From contig NZ_JAAAMT010000040.1 of NCBI RefSeq assembly GCF_009905435.1, positions 1 through 52,945 of the forward strand: a stretch of 52,945 nucleotides of DNA. Reading direction: 5' to 3'. Origin of the DNA: Pseudomonas sp. R5(2019). Its GTDB lineage: Bacteria > Pseudomonadota > Gammaproteobacteria > Pseudomonadales > Pseudomonadaceae. The translations under genes were made by a program, and so were the position numbers. Below are positions 43,149 through 51,078 of the stretch, one piece after another. The notes beneath the pieces were generated by a model. That model did no database searches. It was given only the letters and a program-made list of their open reading frames with translations, and was not told the DNA's origin. Positions within the stretch are counted from its first letter, which is position 1; each line of letters begins with the position of its first letter.

Positions 43149-43868
43149 ATGCTGCAACCCCTTGCTTCGCTGCCGTGGCCGGATGCCCGCCCCCTGCCCG
43201 ACGCCTTTTTCGACCGCGACGCCCAAGTGCTTGCCCGTGAACTGCTGGGCAAAATCATTCGCCATCGCCAGGGGCCGTACTGGCTGTCGGCGCGCATCAT
43301 CGAGACCGAAGCCTATTACTGTGCGGAAAAAGGCAGCCACGCCTCGCTGGGCTATACCGAAAAGCGCAAGGCGCTGTTTCTCGATGGCGGCCACATCTAT
43401 ATGTACTACGCCCGCGGCGGTGACTCGCTGAACTTCAGCGCCCAGGGGCCAGGCAATGCAGTGCTGATCAAATCCGCCTTCCCTTGGCTCGATCAGTACT
43501 CGGATGCCAACAGCCTGGCGCAGATGCAGCTGAACAACCCCGACGCCAGCGGTAACGCGCGCGCACCTGAGCGGTTGTGCGCCGGGCAGACCTTATTGTG
43601 CCGGGCGCTGGGCCTGAAAGTGCCGAACTGGGATGCCAGGCGCTTTGACCACGAGCAACTGTTTGTCGAAGACCGGGGAATCAATGTGCAACACATTATC
43701 CAGACCACCCGGCTGGGTATCCCCCGCGGGCGCGATGAACATCTGCCCTATCGCTTCGTCGACGCCCAATACGCTCAATACTGCACCCGGAACCCGCTGC
43801 GACGCGGGCAAGTCGAAGGGCACGACTACGTTTTGATCGATCACCTACTACACAAACAAGGAAACTGA
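43149..43868 (+). CDS. mpg: 3-methyladenine DNA glycosylase (AAG/MPG family)
   Basis: A base-excision repair enzyme removing alkylated and deaminated purines. The 239 residues show LARELLGKIIRH, IETEAYYCAEKGSHAS (catalytic Glu), and GGHIYMYYARGGDSLNFS, typical of MPG. It is longer than some members by a Pro-rich start. ATG 43149 follows GGTGGA. It is 2 bases from the next gene, so it is co-transcribed with the DedA-PAP2 membrane protein, though no functional link is obvious. Confidence 0.92.
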   Translation: MLQPLASLPWPDARPLPDAFFDRDAQVLARELLGKIIRHRQGPYWLSARIIETEAYYCAEKGSHASLGYTEKRKALFLDGGHIYMYYARGGDSLNFSAQGPGNAVLIKSAFPWLDQYSDANSLAQMQLNNPDASGNARAPERLCAGQTLLCRALGLKVPNWDARRFDHEQLFVEDRGINVQHIIQTTRLGIPRGRDEHLPYRFVDAQYAQYCTRNPLRRGQVEGHDYVLIDHLLHKQGN

Positions 43869-43870
43869 GC

Positions 43871-45187
43871 ATGGGCCCATGGCTCGACAGCATGACCGGC
43901 TGGCTGACGGTCAACCCACAATGGTTGGGGGTGGCGATTTTTGTCGTGGCCTGCATCGAATGCCTGGCCATTGCCGGGATCGTCGTGCCGGGCACGGTGC
44001 TGTTGTTTGCCGTCGCCGTATTGGCCGGCAGTGGCGCGCTGTCGCTGGGTGAAACTCTGTTGCTTGGTTACCTGGGCGGGATGCTGGGCGATGCGGTGTC
44101 CTACTTCCTCGGTCGCCGCTTCCACCAGAACATCCGCCGCCTGCCCTTGCTGCGCCATCATCCGGAATGGATCGGCAGCGCCGAGGCCTATTTCCAGCGC
44201 TACGGGATTGCCAGTTTGCTGGTGGGTCGCTTTATCGGCCCGCTGCGGCCAATGCTGCCGATGGTCGCCGGCATGTTCGACATGCCCGTGCCGCGCTTTA
44301 TCGGCGTCAGTTTGATCGCCGGCGCCGGCTGGTCGGTGGCCTACCTGCTCCCCGGCTGGGCCACCGGCGCCGCCATGCGCTTGCCGCTGCCTGAAGGTTT
44401 CTGGCCAGAGGCCGGCGTGGTCGCAGCAGGGCTGGCCATCCTGCTGGGTGTTGGCATCGGCACCACCTTGCGCAACAAAAAAGGCGCCACCCGGCTGACC
44501 GCAGCCCTCACCCTGCTGATGCTGGCCGCTCTGTTGATTGGCTGGCCACACCTGGTGCAGCTCGATCAGGGCTTGATGACCCTGATTCAGGAACACCGCA
44601 GCCGCGCGGTCGATGGCGCCATGGTGGTGGTGACCCGCCTGGGTGATTTTCGCACTCAACTGTTCGTCGGCGCGCTGCTGACCAGCTTGTTGTTGCTGAC
44701 CCGGCAATGGCGTCATTTTATCTTCGTTGGCGTCACCCTGCTGGGCACAGCGCTGGGCAACGGCAGCCTGAAATGGCTGTTTGCCCGGGCGCGGCCGGAA
44801 GTGCTGAGCGCCCCGCTGACCACGTTCAGCATGCCCAGCGGCCATAGCTCGGCGTCTTTTGCGTTGTTCCTGGCCCTGGCGGTGCTGGCCGGTCGCGGGC
44901 AACCGCCGCGCATGCGCCTGACCTGGCTTTTGCTCGGCTGCCTGCCGGCCCTGGCCATTGCTTCGTCGCGGCTTTATCTGGGAGTCCACTGGCCGACCGA
45001 CGTGCTGGCCGGCGCCTTGTTGGCCAGCTGCATGTGCGCCATCAGCCTGACACTGACTCAACGGCCGGCACCGCTCGATGCCCTATCGTTGCGGATATGG
45101 TGGTTGATTCTGCCGGCCGTGGTGGCCTTGCTGGCGTTTTCCGCCCTGCATGCCCTGCCCCATGCACTGGAGCGCTATAGCTACTGA
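43871..45187 (+). CDS. DedA-PAP2 fusion membrane protein
   Basis: A 438-residue membrane protein with two domains. The N-terminal DedA/SNARE-associated domain (about 20-170) shows IECLAIAGIVVPGTVLL, YFLGRRF, and FIGPLRPMLPMVAGMF. The C-terminal PAP2 phosphatase domain (about 215-410) has the motif set KWLFARARPE, PSGHSSASF and SRLYLGVHWPTDVLAG, all with the catalytic residues. DedA proteins act as lipid or undecaprenyl-phosphate flippases, and PAP2 enzymes dephosphorylate undecaprenyl-diphosphate, so the fusion may couple lipid-carrier recycling steps. This coupling is inference. Confidence 0.9.
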   Translation: MGPWLDSMTGWLTVNPQWLGVAIFVVACIECLAIAGIVVPGTVLLFAVAVLAGSGALSLGETLLLGYLGGMLGDAVSYFLGRRFHQNIRRLPLLRHHPEWIGSAEAYFQRYGIASLLVGRFIGPLRPMLPMVAGMFDMPVPRFIGVSLIAGAGWSVAYLLPGWATGAAMRLPLPEGFWPEAGVVAAGLAILLGVGIGTTLRNKKGATRLTAALTLLMLAALLIGWPHLVQLDQGLMTLIQEHRSRAVDGAMVVVTRLGDFRTQLFVGALLTSLLLLTRQWRHFIFVGVTLLGTALGNGSLKWLFARARPEVLSAPLTTFSMPSGHSSASFALFLALAVLAGRGQPPRMRLTWLLLGCLPALAIASSRLYLGVHWPTDVLAGALLASCMCAISLTLTQRPAPLDALSLRIWWLILPAVVALLAFSALHALPHALERYSY

Positions 45188-45201
45188 AACCTCGACGCGC
45201 T

Positions 45202-45290
45202 GTAGGAGCCGGGCTTGCCCGCGATGAACGATGACGCGCAACCCCTGAAAAACTGCGGCGTCCTCTTTCGCGGGCAAGCCCGGCTCCTAC
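45202..45290. repeat. Inverted REP pair, TAGGAGCCGGG type
   Basis: GTAGGAGCCGGGCTTGCCCG (from 45202) and its exact reverse complement ending at 45290 flank a 45-base spacer. It is the same family as the pair at 30518 and lies between convergent genes, acting probably as a shared transcript end. Confidence 0.88.
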
Positions 45291-45342
45291 GGGGTCCGCG
45301 CCTTAACTGACTGGCATTGAGGCGAGCCCGTTTCCAACAGGC

Positions 45343-45933
45343 TCAGGCGAACAGCTCGCCCTGCAGGTCATCGAGCAGCGCCTGAATGGCATCCAGGCGT
45401 TGCTGCGGATCGTCCAGCTCAAGCAGATCAAGCTTGTCGAGCTCGGAAAACGGCAGCAGGTAGGCCAGCTGATTGGCCAGAGATTGCTGGTCATCAGCGT
45501 GATGGCCCATGTCCAGCGCGGCCACCATGGGGTGCTGGGCCAAGGCCGAAAGCAAGGCCAGCAAGTCGCTGTCCCCTTCATCCAAGGATTGGCCGGGCTG
45601 CTCCTGCAGCCATTCGACATCGGCCAGGATCAGATGGTCGCGCTGCACTTCGCTGGCCGTGACGCGAAAACGCCGCCCACCCTGCACGCGGATCCCGAGC
45701 AAGCCGTTGTCCTGCTGCTTGAAGTCGACAATCAGCGCCTCGCAACCGATCTGCGCATAGGCCTGAGGCGCATTGCCCACTTCCTCGCCATCGAGAATGC
45801 AGACCACGCCAAACCCGCCGCCCTGCTTCATGCAACGGCCGATCATGTCCAGATAACGCGCCTCGAACAGCTGCAAATCGAGGTAGCAACCAGGAAACAA
45901 CACGGTATTGAGGGGGAACAACGGCAAGGTCAT
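45343..45933 (-). CDS. LON substrate-binding-domain protein
   Basis: A 196-residue stand-alone LON N-terminal-like domain protein, with no AAA or protease part. The start TLPLFPLNTVLFPGCYLDL and IFEARYLDMIGRCM-like block (LQLFEARYLDMIG) are family marks, followed by FGVVCIL. Its role is unknown. ATG 45933 has AAGGA upstream; an earlier ATG (45951) overlaps the LrgB gene end. It follows the LrgA/LrgB pair on the minus strand with a small gap and may be co-transcribed. Confidence 0.9.
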   Translation of the reverse strand: MTLPLFPLNTVLFPGCYLDLQLFEARYLDMIGRCMKQGGGFGVVCILDGEEVGNAPQAYAQIGCEALIVDFKQQDNGLLGIRVQGGRRFRVTASEVQRDHLILADVEWLQEQPGQSLDEGDSDLLALLSALAQHPMVAALDMGHHADDQQSLANQLAYLLPFSELDKLDLLELDDPQQRLDAIQALLDDLQGELFA

Positions 45934-45943
45934 AACGGATTCC

Positions 45944-46663
45944 TTAAGCAACCAGACTGACCGCCAGGGGCAGGAAAACCGCGGTCGCCACGCCCATCAG
46001 GCTCATGGCCAGGGCCGCAAACGCGCCACACTCTTCGCTTTCCTGCAACGCCACCGACGTACCCACCGCATGTGCGGTCAGGCCCAGCACCATGCCCCGC
46101 GCCGCGTGGTTATCCACTCGCAGCAAGGACAACAGCCCCGGACCAAAAATCGCCCCGATCACCCCGGTGATCAACACAAACACGGCAGCCAGCGCGGCCA
46201 CGCCACCAATCTGCTCGGCCACCAGCATGGCAATCGGCGAGGTCACCGACTTGGGCGCCATGGTCATCAGAATCATGTGTTCGGCACCGAACAGCTCGCC
46301 CAGCCACAAGCACACACCGGTCGCCACCACGCCGCCCACTACCAGCGTAGTAAAGGTTGGCCAGAACAACTGACGGATACGCCGCAGATTGAGATAGAGC
46401 GGTACGGCCAGCGCCACCGTGGCCGGGCCCAGCAGAATGCTGAGGATTTCCGTGCTTTTGCGGTATTCGCCGTAGGTCAGGCCACAGGCCACCAATACAC
46501 CCACCACCACCAGCATTGACACCAGCACCGGTTGCAAGAATATCCAGCGGGTTTTCTCATAGGCAGCCAGCACCAACTGGTAGGCGCCCAGAGTAATGCC
46601 GATGCCAAACAGCGGATGATGGATGACCGCTTCGACGGCGCCGTGCCAGTCCAGCAGGTTCAT
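45944..46663 (-). CDS. lrgB: LrgB/CidB family membrane protein
   Basis: A 239-residue inner-membrane protein with about seven helices. LrgB/CidB landmarks are FGIGITLGAYQL, LGPATVALAVPLYLNLRRI, APKSVTSPIAMLVAEQIGG, and AHAVGTSVALQ. The family works with LrgA-type proteins in programmed lysis, murein hydrolase control or metabolite transport. Its start overlaps the stop of the LrgA-like gene by four bases (ATGA). Confidence 0.92.
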   Translation of the reverse strand: MNLLDWHGAVEAVIHHPLFGIGITLGAYQLVLAAYEKTRWIFLQPVLVSMLVVVGVLVACGLTYGEYRKSTEILSILLGPATVALAVPLYLNLRRIRQLFWPTFTTLVVGGVVATGVCLWLGELFGAEHMILMTMAPKSVTSPIAMLVAEQIGGVAALAAVFVLITGVIGAIFGPGLLSLLRVDNHAARGMVLGLTAHAVGTSVALQESEECGAFAALAMSLMGVATAVFLPLAVSLVA

Positions 46664-47022
46664 GGGCGGTCCTCGCTACGGGCCTGGCGCTCGATCAGCT
46701 TTTGCATCAACACCCCGGCCACGACAATCGCGATCAACAGCGACAACACCAGGGTACCGACGATGGCCCAGAAATCGGCAGCGATGTCGGCGGCATAGAC
46801 CATCACCCCGACGGCAGGCGGCACCAGCAACAGGGGCAAGTAACGCAGCAAACTGCTCGACGCCAGGCTCAGGGGCTCACCCACTTCGCCGCGGACCATC
46901 AGAAAAATCAGCAAGAGCAGTAGGCCAATGATCGGCCCTGGCAAAACCGGCACCAACACATGGTTGAGCGCCGTGCCCAGCAGCTGGAACAGCACCAGCC
47001 ACGTCAAACCCCGTAACAACAT
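46660..47022 (-). CDS. lrgA: LrgA/CidA family holin-like protein
   Basis: A 120-residue membrane protein with four predicted helices (LVLFQLLGTALNHVLV; GPIIGLLLLLIFLMV; LPLLLVPPAVGVMVY; AIVGTLVLSLLIAIVVAGVL). The VPxxVGVM motif and size match LrgA/CidA, thought to be holin-like partners of LrgB. The pair overlaps by four bases, so it is translationally coupled. Whether it behaves as Cid (pro-lysis) or Lrg (anti-lysis) cannot be told. Confidence 0.92.
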   Translation of the reverse strand: MLLRGLTWLVLFQLLGTALNHVLVPVLPGPIIGLLLLLIFLMVRGEVGEPLSLASSSLLRYLPLLLVPPAVGVMVYAADIAADFWAIVGTLVLSLLIAIVVAGVLMQKLIERQARSEDRP

Positions 47023-47193
47023 AAATAACTCCCCGCGCGATGGCCGACCATTATAAACACGCCACCCGGTGGCCTATACACCGCCATTCGCCGCACCCAT
47101 GAACGCTTGACCGGTCGTCGTAGCCATGCTGATCTAGCATCGTTGGACGCTCGTACCAAAATGTGTCCGTATCGATCAAACAAGGAGAGTCGT

Positions 47194-47649
47194 ATGCCGT
47201 ATGTACCCATTGCAGCGCTTCAGGACTATGTTGGGAAGGAACTGGGGCATTCCGAATGGATGACGATTGATCAAGAGCGCATCAACCTGTTCGCCGAGGC
47301 CACGGGGGATTTCCAGTTCATTCACGTCGACCCGGTCAAGGCCGCTCAGACCCCGTTCGGCACCACCATTGCCCATGGCTTTTTGACGCTGTCGCTGATC
47401 CCCAAGTTGATGGAAGACATTCTGATCCTGCCTGAAGGCCTGAAAATGGTCGTCAACTACGGCCTGGACAGCGTGCGCTTCATCCAGCCAGTCAAAGTCA
47501 ATTCGAAGGTCAGGCTGAAAGTCGACCTCACTGAAGCCATTGAAAAAAAGCCCGGCCAGTGGCTGCTCAAGGCCACCACGACGCTGGAAATCGAAGGCGA
47601 AGAAAAGCCGGCGTACATTGCCGAGCCTTTATCTCTCTGCTTCGTTTAA
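47194..47649 (+). CDS. MaoC family (R)-specific enoyl-CoA hydratase
   Basis: A 151-residue hot-dog fold protein. The hydratase motif with catalytic Asp and His is FAEATGDFQFIHVDPVKA, followed by FGTTIAHGFLTLSLIP. It probably hydrates or dehydrates a short acyl-CoA; physiological substrate unknown. ATG 47194 is preceded by AAGGAG with good spacing. It stands alone upstream of the MORN-C13 gene and ends in a hairpin. Confidence 0.92.
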   Translation: MPYVPIAALQDYVGKELGHSEWMTIDQERINLFAEATGDFQFIHVDPVKAAQTPFGTTIAHGFLTLSLIPKLMEDILILPEGLKMVVNYGLDSVRFIQPVKVNSKVRLKVDLTEAIEKKPGQWLLKATTTLEIEGEEKPAYIAEPLSLCFV

Positions 47650-47663
47650 AACCGCAGCACCAC

Positions 47664-47690
47664 GCGAAACAGCCATGGTGGCTGTTTCGC
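47664..47690 (+). terminator. Hairpin after the MaoC gene
   Basis: GCGAAACAGCCA pairs exactly with TGGCTGTTTCGC around a three-base loop, 14 bases past the stop. There is no strong U-tract, but the symmetric stem makes it a likely transcript end for the MaoC gene. Confidence 0.6.
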
Positions 47691-47737
47691 ATGACATTCT
47701 GCGGCATACTCGGGCCGTCAATTGCCCGGACCCAGCC

Positions 47738-49444
47738 ATGCGCCCACTCTTTCCCCTCGCCCTGACACTGCTGCTCGCCGCCTGTGGCGAAGGTGAGCCG
47801 TTGTCACCTCCCGATGCTCGCTTGCCCGATGGCGGCCGCTACCGGGGCGAAGTGATCAATGGCGTGCTGCAAGGCCAGGGGCGCATCGACTACCCCAATG
47901 GCAGCTGGTACGCCGGGCAGTTCCTCAACGGCCAGTGGCACGGCCAGGGCGAATGGCATGGCAGCAATGGCGAAGTCTATCGTGGGCAGTTCCAGCAAGG
48001 CCTGTTCCACGGCCAAGGCAGCCTGCAAGCCAATGGCAGCCACTACAGCGGTGGCTACCAGCTGGGTCGACGCGAAGGCGAAGGCACGCTCAAGGAGCCT
48101 GGCCTGCTCTACCGCGGCGGCTTCAAGGCTGACCAATATTCAGGGGCCGGCCACTTGGAGCTGGAGGACGGCAGCGAATACCAGGGCCTGTTCGCCAAGG
48201 GCAAACCCAATGGCGAAGGCACCCGCAGCGACGCCAGCGGGAATGAATTCACCGGCACCTTCGTCAACGGCCAGCTGGAAGGCAGCGGCACCTTCAACAG
48301 CCCCGAGGGCGACCAGTACATCGGCAACTTTCACCATAACCAGCTGCAAGGCCGCGGCCGCTACGAAAATGCCGACGGCGATGTCTGGATCGGCCAGTTC
48401 AAGGACGGTGCGCTGACCGGCAAGGGCGAGTTGTTCGCCGCCGATGGCAGCCACTACAAAGGCAGCTTTCAGGACTGGCGCTTTTCCGGCGCCGGGCGCC
48501 TGGCATTGGCCGACGGCAGCGTTTATGAAGGCCAGCTCGATAATGATGTTTACCAAGGCTCGGGCCGCCTGATCCAGGCCGATGGCAGCGTCCAGTCGGG
48601 CCAATGGGTCAACGGCCAGCGTGTGCGCGACGAACACGGCAAACTGCTGCCAGACTCGCTGGAACTGGCGTTGCTCAATCAGGGCCGCCTGCTCGACCAG
48701 ACGCTGGCCGCCGTGCCTGCCTCTACCCCGGCCATTGAACTGTTCAGCCTGACGCTGGCCGGCGACGGCAAACAGAGTGTCTTCATGCGTGAGGCCGATT
48801 ATGTCAGCCGCATGCTGGCCAGCCGCTTTGGCGCCTTCGGCCAGATCAGCCTGGTCAACCACCGCGATCACTTGGCCGATCATCCGATCGCCACCCGCGA
48901 AACCCTGACCCGCGCCGTGCACATCCTGGCCGAACGCAGCGGCCCGGAAGACCTGATCTTCATTTACCTGACCAGCCACGGCAGCCAGGAACACGAACTG
49001 GTCCTGGACGTGCCACGCCTGCAACTCTCCGACCTGCCTGCCGCCGACCTTGCCAGCGTGCTCGCGCCGCTGAAGAACCGCGATAAAGTGATCGTCATCT
49101 CCGCCTGCTATTCAGGTGGCTTTATCCCCGCGCTCAAGGATGAGAAGACGGTGATCATGACTGCCTCGCGCGCCGACCGGGTGTCGTTCGGCTGCTCGGA
49201 AGAAGCGGATTTCACCTACTTCGGCAATGCGCTGTTCGCCCAGGCCCTGAACCAGACCGACGATTTGCAGCAGGCCTTCGAGCTGGCTCGCACCCAAGTG
49301 GCCGTCAGAGAAATCACTGACGGTTTCGACGCCTCCGAACCACAGATCTGGGCGCCCAAAGGCGTACTCGCTCATTGGCAACAATTGCGTCAACAGCAAG
49401 CCCGCCGTGCCCTGCAAAGTAATTCTTCAGAAGAGGCAAAATAG
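47738..49444 (+). CDS. MORN-repeat lipoprotein with C13 (caspase-fold) peptidase domain
   Basis: A 568-residue lipoprotein (lipobox LAAC, Cys16). About 12 MORN repeats (YRGEV/YAGQF/YKGSF-type units of about 23 residues) fill residues 35-300. A peptidase C13/legumain-like domain follows (about 330-540) with the likely dyad His414 in LTSHGSQEHE and Cys457 in VISACYSGGF. The lipid anchor puts it outside the cytoplasm. A similar gene is present at this locus in PAO1 (from memory, PA4016). Protease substrate and role are unknown. The repeats may bind phospholipid or protein and position the protease. Confidence 0.9.
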   Translation: MRPLFPLALTLLLAACGEGEPLSPPDARLPDGGRYRGEVINGVLQGQGRIDYPNGSWYAGQFLNGQWHGQGEWHGSNGEVYRGQFQQGLFHGQGSLQANGSHYSGGYQLGRREGEGTLKEPGLLYRGGFKADQYSGAGHLELEDGSEYQGLFAKGKPNGEGTRSDASGNEFTGTFVNGQLEGSGTFNSPEGDQYIGNFHHNQLQGRGRYENADGDVWIGQFKDGALTGKGELFAADGSHYKGSFQDWRFSGAGRLALADGSVYEGQLDNDVYQGSGRLIQADGSVQSGQWVNGQRVRDEHGKLLPDSLELALLNQGRLLDQTLAAVPASTPAIELFSLTLAGDGKQSVFMREADYVSRMLASRFGAFGQISLVNHRDHLADHPIATRETLTRAVHILAERSGPEDLIFIYLTSHGSQEHELVLDVPRLQLSDLPAADLASVLAPLKNRDKVIVISACYSGGFIPALKDEKTVIMTASRADRVSFGCSEEADFTYFGNALFAQALNQTDDLQQAFELARTQVAVREITDGFDASEPQIWAPKGVLAHWQQLRQQQARRALQSNSSEEAK

Positions 49445-49486
49445 CCGCGCAAGCACTAAGCTGGTGTGTATCAAGGGAGAGACATT

Positions 49487-50137
49487 ATGTACTTGACGCC
49501 CCAACACGTACTGCTTGCCGGCGCCACCGGCTTGACAGGAGAGCACCTGCTGGATCGGTTGCTCAATGAGCCGACCATCACCCGCGTCCTGGCCCCGTCG
49601 CGCCGTCCCCTGGCCGAACACCCCCATCTGGAGAATCCGGTGGGCAAGTTCACCGAACTGCTGCCGCAGCTGGGCGGCCGGGTGGATATCGCCTACTGCT
49701 GCCTGGGCAGCACCCTCAAGGAAGCCGGCTCCAGAGAAGCGTTTCGTGAAGTGGACCATGATCTGGTGGTGGCCTTCGGCAAACGCGCACGCGAACTGGG
49801 CGCGCGTCACCTGATCGTGATCAGCGCCGTGGACGCCAACCAGCATTCGCCAATCTTTTACAACCGGGTCAAGGGTGAGACCGAACAGGCGCTCAAGGAG
49901 CAGGACTGGCCACAACTGACTATCGTCCGGCCTTCCCTGTTGCTGGGCAACCGCCCCAAGCCTCGTTTGGGCGAACGCCTGGCGGCGCCGCTGTCGAAGT
50001 TGATTCCCGGCAAATACCACGGCATCGAAGCCTGCCAGCTGGCCAGGGCCTTGTGGCGCCTGGCGCTGGAAGAACAGGAGGGCATTCGCGTCGTGGAGTC
50101 CGAGGAGCTGCGCAAGCTGGGCAAACTCAAGCAATAG
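49487..50137 (+). CDS. NAD(P)-binding short-chain oxidoreductase (HTATIP2-like)
   Basis: A 216-residue Rossmann-fold protein of the atypical SDR group. The nucleotide site is VLLAGATGLTGEHLLDRLL near the start. YCCLGSTLKEAGSREAFREVD and HLIVISAVDANQHSPIFYNRVKGETEQAL contain the family's Tyr-x3-Lys (YNRVK). Substrate is unknown. ATG 49487 follows AAGGGAGAG. It lies 42 bases after the MORN-C13 gene and could share its transcript. Confidence 0.9.
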   Translation: MYLTPQHVLLAGATGLTGEHLLDRLLNEPTITRVLAPSRRPLAEHPHLENPVGKFTELLPQLGGRVDIAYCCLGSTLKEAGSREAFREVDHDLVVAFGKRARELGARHLIVISAVDANQHSPIFYNRVKGETEQALKEQDWPQLTIVRPSLLLGNRPKPRLGERLAAPLSKLIPGKYHGIEACQLARALWRLALEEQEGIRVVESEELRKLGKLKQ

Positions 50138-50158
50138 CTGCCAGCTGCGAGGGGCAGG

Positions 50159-50452
50159 CTACAGACCGCCTGTGGCCTGAAACTCGACACCGAGCACGGT
50201 CAATACCGATAACGGCAGCAGCACGGTATCGAGCAGTGCGCTGCCGGGCAGGTCCAGCGCCGGGTAACGGGGCGCCGCCACGCCAAACCTGTCTTCAGGG
50301 CAACATCCCCCCTTCATCGCATACAGGTCCAGCCGTGTACCGGAATACACAATGGGCGCGCCGGGCTTGGCCGCATTCAGCGTACTGACCGTGGCACAGC
50401 CCACCAGCTGGACCGCCACGGCCAACGCCACCAACACCAGTCGCCGTTTCAT
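50159..50452 (-). CDS. YceK/YidQ family lipoprotein
   Basis: A 97-residue lipoprotein with signal and lipobox LVGC (Cys19). The body contains VYSGTRLDLYAM and DLPGSALLDTVLLPLSVL, the conserved core of YceK/YidQ proteins, which are membrane-bound and of unknown function. Its start overlaps the ubiX stop by four bases (ATGA), so it is the last gene of an mpl-ubiX-yceK unit. Confidence 0.88.
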   Translation of the reverse strand: MKRRLVLVALAVAVQLVGCATVSTLNAAKPGAPIVYSGTRLDLYAMKGGCCPEDRFGVAAPRYPALDLPGSALLDTVLLPLSVLTVLGVEFQATGGL

Positions 50453-51078
50453 TCTTCGCCGCCGATGTGGTGCTCGCCCCAGCGCGGCAACATGTCTTGC
50501 GGGATGTTCAGCACATTGAGAATCCGCGCCACGACAAAATCGATCAGGTCGTCGATGGTCTGCGGCTGGTGATAAAAACCTGGCGCCGCCGGCAGAATCA
50601 CCGCGCCCATGTTCGACAGCTTGAGCATGTTCTCCAAATGAATGCTGGAGAACGGCGCCTCACGCGGGACCAGCACCAGTTGCCGACGCTCCTTGAGGGT
50701 CACATCCGCCGCCCGCTCGATCAGGTTGTTGCACGCGCCGGTGGCAATCGCCGACAAGGTACCGGTTGAGCACGGCACCACCACCATCGCCGCCGGGGCG
50801 CCGGAGCCGGAGGCCACCGGTGACATCCAGTCTTCCTTGCCGTAGACACGAATCTGCCCGGCGGCAGCGCCGGTGTATTCGGTCAGAAAGGCCTGTATAC
50901 CTTGTGGCTTGGCTGGCAGCAGCACGTCGGTTTCAGTCGACATCACCAACTGCGCGGCCTTGGAAATCAGGAAGTGCACCTCGCGGTCTTCCCGGATCAG
51001 GCAATCGAGCAGGCGCAGACCGTACTGCGCCCCCGACGCACCGGTCATGGCCAGGGTGATGCGATCCGGGCCACTCAT
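50449..51078 (-). CDS. ubiX: Flavin prenyltransferase UbiX
   Basis: It makes prenylated FMN, the cofactor of the decarboxylase UbiD in ubiquinone synthesis. The 209 residues show the FMN site TGASGAQYGLRLLDCL, VVPCSTGTLSAIATGACNNLI, and LVPREAPFSSIHLENMLKLS, with the family's EAP/SxHL motif. It overlaps mpl by four bases (ATGA). The ubiD partner is not in the window. Confidence 0.94.
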   Translation of the reverse strand: MSGPDRITLAMTGASGAQYGLRLLDCLIREDREVHFLISKAAQLVMSTETDVLLPAKPQGIQAFLTEYTGAAAGQIRVYGKEDWMSPVASGSGAPAAMVVVPCSTGTLSAIATGACNNLIERAADVTLKERRQLVLVPREAPFSSIHLENMLKLSNMGAVILPAAPGFYHQPQTIDDLIDFVVARILNVLNIPQDMLPRWGEHHIGGEE

